Positions 17,703 to 25,839 of a stretch of DNA of 64,000 bases are shown one piece after another. This stretch comes from Microbispora rosea (GTDB lineage: Bacteria > Actinomycetota > Actinomycetes > Streptosporangiales > Streptosporangiaceae), in the NCBI RefSeq assembly GCF_900156315.1, contig NZ_FTNI01000016.1, positions 124,001 to 188,000 of the forward strand. The letters are read 5' to 3'. How positions within the stretch are numbered: position 1 is the first letter of the stretch; every line of letters starts with the position of its first letter. The position numbers and the translations under genes were made by a program. The notes under the pieces were generated by a model. It was not told the DNA's origin. It was given only the letters and a program-made list of their open reading frames with translations, and ran no database searches.

Positions 17703-18727
17703 ACGGCGGCACCGCCCTGGTCACCGCGATCAGCGCCTTCACCGGCAGCGCGGCGGTGACCCCCGTGATGCGGCGCCTCGCACTGCGCTGGCGGCTCACG
17801 GACCGGCCCGGTGGGCACAAGTCGCACCAGCGGCCCACGCCCTATCTGGGCGGAATCGCCATCATGCTGGGCGCCGTCGTGCCGCTGGTGACACTCGTCG
17901 GCGCGGCCGGCCATCGGATCGCCGGCATTCTCGTCGGCGCCGTGGCCATGGCCCTGCTCGGACTGATCGACGACGTCGCCCCGCTCCCCCCGCCGACCCG
18001 GCTGGCCGTACAGGCGCTGGCGGCCGGGGTGGCCGTGATGAGCGGGGTCGTGGCGCCGGTGACCGGGGCGTGGCCGGACGTGCCGATCACCGTGCTGTGG
18101 ATCGTCGTGGTGACCAACTCCTATAACCTGCTCGACAACATGGACGGCGCGCTGGGCGCCGTCACCGTGGTCAGCACCGCGCTCCTGGCCGCCGCCGCCT
18201 TCGTGTCCGGACGTCCCGAGATCGGCCTGCTCCTGGCCGCCCTGTCCCCCGCCGCTCTGGGGTTCCTGCTGTACAACTGGGCGCCGGCGCGGATCTTCAT
18301 GGGGGACGCCGGTTCGCTGTTCATCGGGTTCGTGCTGGCGTCCTCGGCGGCACTGGTGATCACCGGCACCGGGACCGGAACGGCGGTCGCGGGCCTGCTC
18401 CTGCCGACCTTCGTCGCGACCGTCGACACCGGGATCGTGCTGGTGTCGAGGCGCAGGGCGCGCCGGCCGCTGCTGCAGGGCGGCTCCGATCATCTCTCCC
18501 ATCGGTTGCACCGGCTCGGTCTCGGCAAGCGGCTCACCGCCCTCGTGCTCGCCGCGGTGGCGGCCGCCGCCGGCCTGACCGACCTGGCGATGACTCTGGG
18601 CTGGATCGCGCCGGCCGCCGCGGCGATCGGCGGCGTCGCCGCCGCCTGCGTCGCCGTCGTGCTGCCGCAGCGCGTTCCGGTCTACGCGCCGACCCGTCCC
18701 CAGACCTCTATTCCTGTAAGGGGCTGA
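17699..18727 (+). CDS. WecA/MraY-type polyprenyl-phosphate sugar-1-phosphate transferase
   Basis: 342 residues, about 10-11 membrane helices. Diagnostic sites: GGHKSHQRPTPYLGG near the N-terminus, the metal-binding NLLDNMDG, and GDAGSLFIGF, followed by a cytoplasmic loop with SHRLHRLG. It transfers a sugar-1-phosphate from a UDP-sugar to undecaprenyl phosphate, the first membrane step of repeat-unit synthesis. GTG start overlaps the epimerase stop. It probably initiates the polysaccharide encoded around it rather than peptidoglycan, because it sits between epimerase and BY-kinase genes. Confidence 0.85.
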   Translation: MNGGTALVTAISAFTGSAAVTPVMRRLALRWRLTDRPGGHKSHQRPTPYLGGIAIMLGAVVPLVTLVGAAGHRIAGILVGAVAMALLGLIDDVAPLPPPTRLAVQALAAGVAVMSGVVAPVTGAWPDVPITVLWIVVVTNSYNLLDNMDGALGAVTVVSTALLAAAAFVSGRPEIGLLLAALSPAALGFLLYNWAPARIFMGDAGSLFIGFVLASSAALVITGTGTGTAVAGLLLPTFVATVDTGIVLVSRRRARRPLLQGGSDHLSHRLHRLGLGKRLTALVLAAVAAAAGLTDLAMTLGWIAPAAAAIGGVAAACVAVVLPQRVPVYAPTRPQTSIPVRG

Positions 18728-18732
18728 CACCC

Positions 18733-20133
18733 ATGGAACTGCTCCGTTACGCGCGGCTGATGCGCAGATACTGGCCGCTCCTGCTGCTGTCCGTGCTGGC
18801 GGGAGTGGGAACCGCCCACGTCGTGACCGTCAACACGGCGCCCAGGTACCTCGCGTCTATCACGATGCTGGTGTCCGCCGACGCCGGGGACGGTGGTCTT
18901 TCGACCGCGCTCCAGGCGGGCGCGCTGTCCCAGCAGCGGGTGCAGTCGTACGCCGCCCTGCTGACCAGCCGCCAGGTGGTCGGCCGGATCGCCGGCGGGG
19001 AGGACGTCGCCGACGTGCAGGCCAGGATCACGGCGAATGCCATCCCCGAGACCACCCTGCTGCGGGCCACGGTCGCCGACAGCGTCCCGACGCGGGCGGC
19101 CGCACGGGCGAACGCGCTGGGCGCCGCGTTCGCCCGGCTGATCGACCAGATCGAGAGGCCCACGCCGAAGAGCCCGCCCACGATCCGGGTCACGGTGGTC
19201 GACGACGCCGAGGTTCCCGAGGATCCGGTCGCCCCGCAGCCCCTGACGAACATGGCGCTCGGCGTGCTCATCGCGCTGTTCGCCGCGGTCACGGGCCTGG
19301 TGCTGCGCGACCGTCTCGACACCACGATCAAGACGGCGGAGACGCTGCGGCAGGTAGCGAAGAGCTCGGTCCTCGGGCTCATCGGTTATGAGCGGGACGC
19401 TCGGCGGCATCCGCTGGTCCTGCGGGACCAGGGCCGGTCGGTGCGGGCGGAGGCGTTCCGGTCGCTGCGGACGAACCTCCAGTTCATCGGAGTGGACAGG
19501 CAGCCCAAGTCGCTCGTCGTGACCAGTTGCCTGCCGGGCGAGGGCAAGTCGTCCACGTCCGTCAACCTGGCGATCACCATGGCTCAGGCGGGCTGGCGGG
19601 TGGTCCTGGTCGACGCCGACCTGCGGCGTCCCAGCGTCCCCCGCTACCTCGGCATCGAGGGCGGCACCGGGCTCACCGACGTGCTCATCGAACGGGCGCG
19701 GCTGCACGAGGTCATCCAGACGTGGGGACAGCCGGGCCTTTCCGTGCTGCCCAGCGGCCGGATCCCGCCGAACCCCAGCGAGCTGCTCGGCTCGCGGGTC
19801 ATGCGCTCGGTGCTCGCCCAGCTCACCGAGGAGTACGACATGGTGATCGTCGATGCGCCTCCGTTGCTGCCCGTCACCGACGCCGCCGCTCTCGGCGCGA
19901 TCTGCGACGGCGCGCTGCTCGTCGTGCGGCACGGCAAGACCAGGAACGAGCAGGTGCTCCGGGCCGGTGAGCTGCTGTCGTCGATCAACGCCCGCCTCGT
20001 CGGCACCGTGCTGAACTTCGTGCCGGCAAAGCACGGCTCCTACTACGGCTACGGGTACGGATACGAGGCGGACCCGGTGGAGCAGGAGACCTCGTCGCGG
20101 ACGCCGCAGCCGCAGACGCCCATGCCGGTCTAG
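18733..20133 (+). CDS. Polysaccharide co-polymerase / BY-kinase (Wzz-Wzc-like)
   Basis: 466 residues. An N-terminal Wzz-type segment (helix at about 14-32, second helix near 172-190) is fused to a cytoplasmic tyrosine autokinase: Walker A PGEGKSST (Lys about 272), Walker A' VVLVDADLRRP and Walker B DMVIVDAPP. A tyrosine cluster YYGYGYGY near the C-terminus is the expected autophosphorylation site. AAGGGG precedes the ATG by about 9 nt. It should control chain length and polymerisation, reversed by the phosphatase encoded convergently at 20224-20940. Confidence 0.9.
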   Translation: MELLRYARLMRRYWPLLLLSVLAGVGTAHVVTVNTAPRYLASITMLVSADAGDGGLSTALQAGALSQQRVQSYAALLTSRQVVGRIAGGEDVADVQARITANAIPETTLLRATVADSVPTRAAARANALGAAFARLIDQIERPTPKSPPTIRVTVVDDAEVPEDPVAPQPLTNMALGVLIALFAAVTGLVLRDRLDTTIKTAETLRQVAKSSVLGLIGYERDARRHPLVLRDQGRSVRAEAFRSLRTNLQFIGVDRQPKSLVVTSCLPGEGKSSTSVNLAITMAQAGWRVVLVDADLRRPSVPRYLGIEGGTGLTDVLIERARLHEVIQTWGQPGLSVLPSGRIPPNPSELLGSRVMRSVLAQLTEEYDMVIVDAPPLLPVTDAAALGAICDGALLVVRHGKTRNEQVLRAGELLSSINARLVGTVLNFVPAKHGSYYGYGYGYEADPVEQETSSRTPQPQTPMPV

Positions 20134-20145
20134 CGGAAGAACCAC

Positions 20146-20183
20146 ATGCGTGGGGCCGCGTCACACGACGCGGCCCCACGCAT
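20146..20183. terminator. Strong bidirectional hairpin terminator
   Basis: Perfect 17-bp stem (20146-20162 with 20167-20183) and an ACAC loop, placed between the convergent BY-kinase and tyrosine phosphatase genes. No U-tract on either side. Confidence 0.8.
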
Positions 20184-20223
20184 TCGTGCGCCCGCGACGG
20201 GCGGCGTCGGGCGGGCCCGCGCG

Positions 20224-20940
20224 TCATGTGCGTGTCAGCAGGCGGAGCGGGACGGCGAGCGCGTCCGCGATGCGGCGGGCCGCCTCCCGGTAGGCCCTGC
20301 GCGGGCCTCCGTAGGGGTCGTCGATGTCGGGCCGCTCCACCCGGACGAGCCCGCGCAGCGCGGCGGCCTCCTCCCGCAGGGCCCGCGCCCGACGCACGGA
20401 GTCCTCGTGGCCCAGCACCCGCCCGGCGGGGACGGCGCGGGCCAGCGCGCCGAACTCGACGATGGTGAACGCGCGCGGGGCGGCGACGGGATGCAGGGCC
20501 ACCGCCTCGGCGCGGTGCTCGGCGGAGGCCGCCAGCACGAGATCGGCGCGGGCCACCTCCTCTGCGGTCAGAGGCCGTGAGGCGAAGCCCCCGGGATCTC
20601 CGCCGAGCCGCAGCAGCACTCCGCTCGCCCGCTCGGCCATCGGAAGTCCCGGCCGCGCCCGGGTCCCCGCGCTGCCCACGTGAATGGGCGATCCCGGCCC
20701 GAGCGCGGCCAGGGTGAGCCGCTCGGCCATGGCCGACCTGCAGATGTTCCCCGTGCACACGAACAGGATGCGAAAGCCGGCCCCGGAACCGGAGCCGGCA
20801 GGGTCATGAGCGGCAGAACGGTCCCGGGCGCGGTCCGGGGCAGGGTCCGGGGCAGGGTCCGGGGCAGGGTCCGGGGCAGGGTCCGGGGCAGGGTCCGGGG
20901 CAGGGTCCGGGGCACGGTCACAGTCACGCGTACGCTCCAT
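20224..20940 (-). CDS. Low-molecular-weight protein tyrosine phosphatase with a PDPA-repeat N-terminal extension
   Basis: 238 residues. The catalytic P-loop VCTGNICRS (C-x5-R) begins near residue 62 and the acid DPYGG lies near the C-terminus, as in Wzb/Ptp phosphatases that dephosphorylate BY-kinases. The family is normally about 150-180 residues; the excess is an N-terminal extension of seven PDPA repeats encoded by a 12-bp tandem repeat. ATG 20940 has no ribosome site but lies 8 nt after a TAGCGT box, so a leaderless transcript is likely. It probably regulates the neighbouring kinase. Confidence 0.85.
   Translation of the reverse strand: MERTRDCDRAPDPAPDPAPDPAPDPAPDPAPDPAPDRARDRSAAHDPAGSGSGAGFRILFVCTGNICRSAMAERLTLAALGPGSPIHVGSAGTRARPGLPMAERASGVLLRLGGDPGGFASRPLTAEEVARADLVLAASAEHRAEAVALHPVAAPRAFTIVEFGALARAVPAGRVLGHEDSVRRARALREEAAALRGLVRVERPDIDDPYGGPRRAYREAARRIADALAVPLRLLTRT
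20832..20915. repeat. 12-bp tandem repeat, 7 units
   Basis: Unit GGTCCGGGGCAG. Six perfect copies (20832-20903) and a seventh with one change. In frame within the phosphatase gene, each unit giving Pro-Asp-Pro-Ala. Likely length-variable between strains by slippage. Confidence 0.95.
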
Positions 20941-20948
20941 GAAGCGGG

Positions 20949-20954
20949 ACGCTA
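20949..20954 (-). promoter_or_regulatory. -10 box TAGCGT for the leaderless phosphatase gene
   Basis: On the minus strand TAGCGT is followed by 8 nt and then the ATG at 20940. No Shine-Dalgarno is present. Confidence 0.55.
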
Positions 20955-21106
20955 GGACGCGACGGGCAGGCGTCCGCGGACGGCACGCCGCTCTTTACGA
21001 TCTCCGGCCCCGGCGTCGCTCTCCGCGGCGGTCTCTGTGCCGGTCATCGGTCTCCCGCCCCGTCACCGGTCCGCGGCGGAAGGCGCGGGCCGCCGCCCGC
21101 GCCTCG

Positions 21107-22894
21107 TCACCCCGTAGGGCAGCCTTCGTCGTTCCGCCGGATCACGGTGTCCTGCGCGCGGACGAGCGGCTGCACCGGGACCACCGGCGGCGCCGCGGAG
21201 TAGGGCTCCAGCAGGTCGAGCTCCACCGTCCTCGTCTGCCGGGGGGCGAACTCCAGCACCGACGAGAAGATCGGATGCGACCGCTCGTACTCGGTGTAGA
21301 ACCCGGAGGGGCGGCCGTCCACCCGCATGCCGGTCGCCTCCGCACCGACGGCGCCGTACAGCGACACCCACAGCAGGTTCGACCCGGGGACGTGGGACCG
21401 TCGCGGGGAGTCGAGCCGGTCGGTGACGTAGCCGGGCAGGTGCCCGCGCGGCACGTCGTTTGCGAGCCCGATCCGCACGGTCGTCTGGCGCATCCCGTCG
21501 GGGCGGCAGGGCCCCAGCTCATAGGTGAGCGACCGGCCCAGGTAGTAGTCGAGCTTGGTCCCGGCCGAGTTGTTGACGACGAGCGCCGCGTACGGCCCCG
21601 GCCGCTCGGGCAGCACACCGCCGAGCGGGGTCGCCGCGAGCCGCCGCTCCTCGTCCTCCCTGCGGGTCCAGATCTGGACCCTGCGGTCGGCCGCCAGCCC
21701 GGACAGGACCGGCAGCAGCCGGGCCGGCTGTGGATTCGATCCGACCAGCGCATCACTCACGGCGGCGGCGATCCTGATCAGGTACTTCTTGCGCTCAACC
21801 GGGTCGGGATAGCGCTCGTACGCCACCCGCTCGGTGAGGTCGACGACGTTGCCGGCGGTGACGGTCTCGCCTCCCGGCAGCCGGACCGGCCCGATGATCT
21901 CCAGCATGCGGGCAAGACCGATCGGATCGGTGGCGATGGCGCCGTCCACCGGCCGGCCCGTCTGCCGCTGCCACAGTCCCGCCCAGGTGCTCGCGGCGTA
22001 CGGGAAGTGCGGCGACAGGTTGGACACCGACAGCACGCTGGTCGCGCCCGGCCCGTAGCGCGCCAGGAAGCGCGGCCCGTAGTCGGCCACGGGCTTCGCA
22101 CTGTTCGCGAGACCGTTGTTGGCCGACAACCGCGCGATCGCGAGCCTGCCGCGGTCGGCGGTGAGGATGCCGTACGCGCCGACCAGGCCGCCCGTCCCGC
22201 GTGCCTCGGCGTTGGTCTGGAACGCCAGGAAGTACCGCCGTGGGCCGTCGCGGCCCAGCATGGGCGGCGCGAGCGCCGCGATGTTCGCCGCCGCGCCCGT
22301 CCAGCCCTGGATCCTTCCGGTCTCCCGCACCATCGTGTCGCGCGCCCGGTCCACGGCATCCAGGCCGGTCCGGGCGGGAGTGCGCACCACCTGTGACCGC
22401 GCCGCCGCGATGCGCACGGCGGCGCGGTCGAGGACCGGCGCCAACGCGTCGAGAGCCTCGAGCATCCGGTTCTGGTCGCCCCCGGCGAGAGCGCCGCCCC
22501 CCGTCATGAGCGGGGCGGCCACCCGCTGGACCCCGGCCAGCACGTCGGTGAACTCCGCGGCCGCTCCCGACAGGCCGCGGACCGTCGTCGCCGCGTCCCC
22601 CAGCAGCGGCAGGTGCGTGAGCAGGGCCCAGTCGGGGCCGCTTGTCAGCCGTCGCGCCTCCGCCGCGTGCCACCGGGCGTCCGCGAGCGTCCTGCCCAGC
22701 GAATCGCCCGGCGACCCGAGGCGGGCGGTGCGCAGCCTGAGCAGAGCGTCCCGCGCCGCCTCCAGGTGGTCACGCACGCTCAGCCCGAGATGCGCGGACC
22801 AGCCCCCGGCCAGCACGAGGCCGAGGGCCAGCGACGGCAGGCCGACGACGACCAGCCTGCGCTTCCTCTTCGTCGGCACGGGTCCGCTCGACAC
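21107..22894 (-). CDS. DUF4012 domain membrane-anchored protein
   Basis: 595 residues from the GTG at 22894, 4 nt after the stop of the LPFTG gene; a second GTG 5 codons later is possible. A basic N-terminus (PTKRKRRL) and one membrane helix (VVVGLPSLALGLVLAGGW) are followed by a large extracytoplasmic DUF4012 region (QTNAEARGTGGLVGAYG, VDGAIATDPIGLARML, PLGGVLPERPGPYAALVVNN). The family is common beside actinobacterial and Gram-positive exopolysaccharide genes but has no assigned reaction. Probably co-transcribed with the sortase substrate, so it may act in surface-polymer assembly. Confidence 0.8.
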   Translation of the reverse strand: MSSGPVPTKRKRRLVVVGLPSLALGLVLAGGWSAHLGLSVRDHLEAARDALLRLRTARLGSPGDSLGRTLADARWHAAEARRLTSGPDWALLTHLPLLGDAATTVRGLSGAAAEFTDVLAGVQRVAAPLMTGGGALAGGDQNRMLEALDALAPVLDRAAVRIAAARSQVVRTPARTGLDAVDRARDTMVRETGRIQGWTGAAANIAALAPPMLGRDGPRRYFLAFQTNAEARGTGGLVGAYGILTADRGRLAIARLSANNGLANSAKPVADYGPRFLARYGPGATSVLSVSNLSPHFPYAASTWAGLWQRQTGRPVDGAIATDPIGLARMLEIIGPVRLPGGETVTAGNVVDLTERVAYERYPDPVERKKYLIRIAAAVSDALVGSNPQPARLLPVLSGLAADRRVQIWTRREDEERRLAATPLGGVLPERPGPYAALVVNNSAGTKLDYYLGRSLTYELGPCRPDGMRQTTVRIGLANDVPRGHLPGYVTDRLDSPRRSHVPGSNLLWVSLYGAVGAEATGMRVDGRPSGFYTEYERSHPIFSSVLEFAPRQTRTVELDLLEPYSAAPPVVPVQPLVRAQDTVIRRNDEGCPTG

Positions 22895-22898
22895 CTGT

Positions 22899-23816
22899 CT
22901 ACTTGGCGTCGGTGGACCGACGGCGCCGTGCGGACAGCAGGGTGCAGCCGAGCGCGACGGCCAGAAGGCCCGCGCCCGCGGCGGCGACTCCCATCGGCGC
23001 GCCCGTGAACGGCAGCTGGGGGCCTGCGCCGGCCGCAACCGGCGCGGGGCCGCCGCCGCCCATGTCCCCGGATTCCATGCCCATGGGCATGTCCTCGTCG
23101 TAGGACTCGTCCTCCGTGCTCTCCTCGGGCTCCTCCTCCGGCTCCTCCTCGGAGAGGTCCTCGGCGGGGGCCTCGGCGACGTCCTCCGGCGACCTGTTGG
23201 CGCTCTGCACGGCGTTCTGGACCGGGAGGACCCCGTCGTTGCCGCCCGCACTGCCCGGACCGATCACGGGCTGGGCCCCGCCGTTGTCGTTCTGCGTGTC
23301 GTTGCGGGTCCAGGCGCCGGGCCCGGTGTTGGTCCACCCCGGTTGGTTGCCCCACCACATCGGCCCGTTGTTGTTGCAGTTGCCGTTGGGGCAGTTGTTG
23401 GTGCTCACCGTCTCCGGCTCCGCGACCTGCACCTGTTCGACCGGGGCCACGTCGGCCACGACCGGCTCGACGACCTTGTCGACGCCGTCCGCGCCGCGGT
23501 CACCCTTGCCGTCCGCATCCTGACCGTTCGTGCCGCGACCGTCCGTGCCCCTGCCGTCCGCGTCCCGAAGGCCGCCACCGACCAGCTTGCCCTCCCTGGC
23601 GAGACCGGCCAGGGCAGCGAAGGGGTCATCGGAGACCGAGTTCAGGAACACCAACGCGTACGGCTCGAAGGGCCTGGGCGGGTACGGCTTCGGGTACATG
23701 GCGACCTTAGGTGCCGCCGCATAGGTCTGTGCGGCGGCCACCCCGGCACCGCCGAGCGTCAGGCCGCCCGCGACCGTCACGGCCAGAAGAATAGGTACTG
23801 TATTTTTTCGCGCCAC
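22899..23816 (-). CDS. LPFTG-anchored, acidic cell-wall surface protein (sortase substrate)
   Basis: 305 residues. The GTG at 23816 has GGGAG 6 nt upstream. The signal peptide (VARKNTVPILLAVTVAGG ... GVAAAQ) precedes a Gly/Asp-rich segment, an Asn-rich stretch with CPNGNC, and a strongly acidic Glu/Asp run around residues 225-250. The C-terminus is a complete sorting signal: LPFTG at 268-272, a hydrophobic helix, then ARRRR. A class E sortase is encoded 300 bp away on the other strand. Function beyond being wall-anchored is unknown; the acidic stalk could bind cations or polysaccharide. Confidence 0.85.
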   Translation of the reverse strand: MARKNTVPILLAVTVAGGLTLGGAGVAAAQTYAAAPKVAMYPKPYPPRPFEPYALVFLNSVSDDPFAALAGLAREGKLVGGGLRDADGRGTDGRGTNGQDADGKGDRGADGVDKVVEPVVADVAPVEQVQVAEPETVSTNNCPNGNCNNNGPMWWGNQPGWTNTGPGAWTRNDTQNDNGGAQPVIGPGSAGGNDGVLPVQNAVQSANRSPEDVAEAPAEDLSEEEPEEEPEESTEDESYDEDMPMGMESGDMGGGGPAPVAAGAGPQLPFTGAPMGVAAAGAGLLAVALGCTLLSARRRRSTDAK

Positions 23817-24125
23817 TTTGGACTCCCGATAACGGCCGCTCAATTCCTTGAGCGTTTGCCCGGATTGCCAGCGATATTTCGCTGCTCGACTGTTATATGC
23901 GCCTGGCCAAGAGCCGCCCCATAGCGGCACACGGTGCTTACCGAAGGATCGTCCAGGTTTTCGCTTCGTTGACCGCTGCCACGTCGCCGCAGGTGATCGG
24001 GCTTATGAGCCAACCGTACGGGCCTGCGCCCGCGATTGCGGGGCGGGACACGCACCACGCTCACGCCCCGGAGTCCGGTGAGCCAAAGAATTCACCAACG
24101 CCCTCGGTGCGGTCGCCGCTTGGAG

Positions 24126-24806
24126 ATGTCACGAGGCGATACTCGATCCGTGCGCGGAGCAGAGGACGGAGCCGTAAGAGCGGTCACGCGGGTCATCGGC
24201 GAGCTGTGCCTGCCGGTCGGGCTGGTCCTGCTGCTCTTCTACGCGTACCTGCTGTGGGGCACCGGCGCGGAGACCGAGCGGGAGCAGGAGGTCCTGCAGC
24301 GACGGCTCGGCGAGGTCTTCGCCAGGCACGACGGGCACCCGGGCTCAGCCACGGGTCCGGTACGGCTCGGCGACGCGCTGGCGCTGCTGCACATCCCGCG
24401 GCTGGGCGCGCACTACCGGTTCGCCGTCGTCGAGGGCGTCGGCCCGGCGGAGCTGCGCAAGGGCCCCGGCCACTACCCGGGGACGGCGCTGCCCGGCCAG
24501 CTGGGCAACTTCGTGCTCTCGGGCCACCGCACCACCTACGCCGCGCCGTTCAACCGGATCGACCAGCTGCGGCGCGGCGACGACATCGTGGTGGACGCGC
24601 GGGACGCCCGCTACACCTACGAGGTGACGCGCAAGGAGGTCGTCGACCCCGGCGAGGTCGACGTCGTCGATCCCGTCCCCGGTCATCCCGGTCGGCGGCC
24701 CACGACCGCGGTCATGACGATGACTACCTGCCACCCCAAGTTCTCCGCGGCGCAGCGCCTGATCGTCCAGAGCGTGCTCGTGCGCCGCGAGGAACGCCAG
24801 GACTGA
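24126..24806 (+). CDS. Class E sortase
   Basis: About 226 residues. One N-terminal membrane anchor (LPVGLVLLLFYAYLLWGTG) then the sortase barrel: IPRLGAHYRFAVVEGV, catalytic His in LSGHRTTYAAPFNRI, Cys in TMTTCHPKFSA and Arg in the following QRLIV region. The start is uncertain between ATG 24126 and GTG 24150; neither has an ideal ribosome site. The enzyme joins sorting-signal proteins to peptidoglycan at the outer membrane face. The nearest candidate substrate is the LPFTG protein encoded divergently. Confidence 0.88.
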   Translation: MSRGDTRSVRGAEDGAVRAVTRVIGELCLPVGLVLLLFYAYLLWGTGAETEREQEVLQRRLGEVFARHDGHPGSATGPVRLGDALALLHIPRLGAHYRFAVVEGVGPAELRKGPGHYPGTALPGQLGNFVLSGHRTTYAAPFNRIDQLRRGDDIVVDARDARYTYEVTRKEVVDPGEVDVVDPVPGHPGRRPTTAVMTMTTCHPKFSAAQRLIVQSVLVRREERQD

Positions 24807-24822
24807 CCGAGGGAGATCCGGC

Positions 24823-24963
24823 GTGTACAGATTCCTCTGGCGGCGGCTGCCCGGCGGCACCGCGCTCCGGCTGGCCGTCGTGCTGCTGCTGACCGGCGGC
24901 GCCGTGGCCGCGCTGTGGTACGTCGTGTTCCCCTGGCTGGCGCCACGGGTGCCGATCGGATAG
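24823..24963 (+). CDS. 46-residue single-helix membrane protein downstream of the sortase
   Basis: GTG at 24823 with GGGAG 8 nt upstream, 16 nt after the sortase stop, ending TAG at 24963. The product has a basic N-terminus (VYRFLWRRLPGG), one hydrophobic helix (LAVVLLLTGGAVAALWYVVF) and a short tail. Similar tiny proteins are found next to class E sortase genes in actinomycetes. It may stabilise or modulate the sortase; this is inference from position. Confidence 0.75.
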   Translation: MYRFLWRRLPGGTALRLAVVLLLTGGAVAALWYVVFPWLAPRVPIG

Positions 24964-25107
24964 CGACGCCTGCTATATCACGGAAGTAGGGGAAAACTGG
25001 CCTGTCCCCCGCCGCACCCGCCCGGCGTACGTTGGCGGGTGCCTCACCCGAGTCCCCCCGATCACCGGTGCGCCTCGCGGTGGTCGTCCCCGACCGAGGA
25101 GACCCCG

Positions 25108-25728
25108 ATGCGAATGTCCCCCATGCGAGTGTCCCCGATGCACACGGCACGGTTCCTCCGGGCCGTCTCGGCCCTGCTCCTGGGACTGGCCGTGCTGTTC
25201 ACCGCGTCGCCGGCCGGGGCGGCCGCACCGGCCGGCGGATCGGCGGCGAGCGCCGTGCGCGTGCTGCGGTACGACGCGAGCCGCGCCGCCGAGTTCCGGG
25301 CGGTGATGGACCAGGCCGCACAGGTCTGGAACGCCGATGTCGCCAACGTCCGGCTGGTCGCGGGCACGCCCGCCGACTTCGTGGTGCTCGCCGACAACGG
25401 CTGGCCCCGCACGAGCGTCACCCGGCTGGGCCGGGGCACCATCTGGATGGGCAGGGAGGCGACCGCCGAGGGTTACTACCCGTTGCGTATCGCCACCCAT
25501 GAGATCGGCCACATCCTCGGCCTGCCCGACCGGCGCACCGGCCTGTGCACCGACCTGATGTCCGGTCACAGCGCCCCGGTGAGCTGCACAAACGCCAACC
25601 CGAGCGCCGCGGAGCGCCGCGCGGTCGACGCGAACTTCGCCGGCTCCGCCCTCGCCGCCGGCGAGCGCACCGGCCGGCTCTTCGTCGACCGAGCGGACGC
25701 CGCCGGCGATCTGGTCCCCGCACCGTAA
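25108..25728 (+). CDS. Snapalysin-family (M7) secreted zinc metalloprotease
   Basis: 206 residues. ATG 25108 has GAGGAG 6 nt upstream. An Ala/Leu-rich signal peptide ends SPAGAAA. The metal site THEIGHILGLPD fits HExxHxxGxxD, with Asp as third ligand, typical of snapalysins. CTDLMSG supplies the Met-turn region and two Cys (LCTD, VSCTN) likely form a disulfide. The N-terminus contains a short repeated M-R-x-S-P unit with several in-frame ATGs. Expected to be exported and to digest extracellular protein. Monocistronic by spacing. Confidence 0.88.
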   Translation: MRMSPMRVSPMHTARFLRAVSALLLGLAVLFTASPAGAAAPAGGSAASAVRVLRYDASRAAEFRAVMDQAAQVWNADVANVRLVAGTPADFVVLADNGWPRTSVTRLGRGTIWMGREATAEGYYPLRIATHEIGHILGLPDRRTGLCTDLMSGHSAPVSCTNANPSAAERRAVDANFAGSALAAGERTGRLFVDRADAAGDLVPAP

Positions 25729-25839
25729 GGACCTCCGGGGATCCCGGATCCGAGGACGCCGTTGGCAGGGCGCCGTTCGGTTGGGTGAAACGCGGTTCGG
25801 TGAAACGCGGTGAAGTGAGCGCGGCTCAGAGGGCGCGGC

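Noticed and set aside
20832-20915. Repeat region considered as CRISPR
   Set aside because: Units are 12 bp and directly adjacent without spacers, and the frame codes for PDPA.
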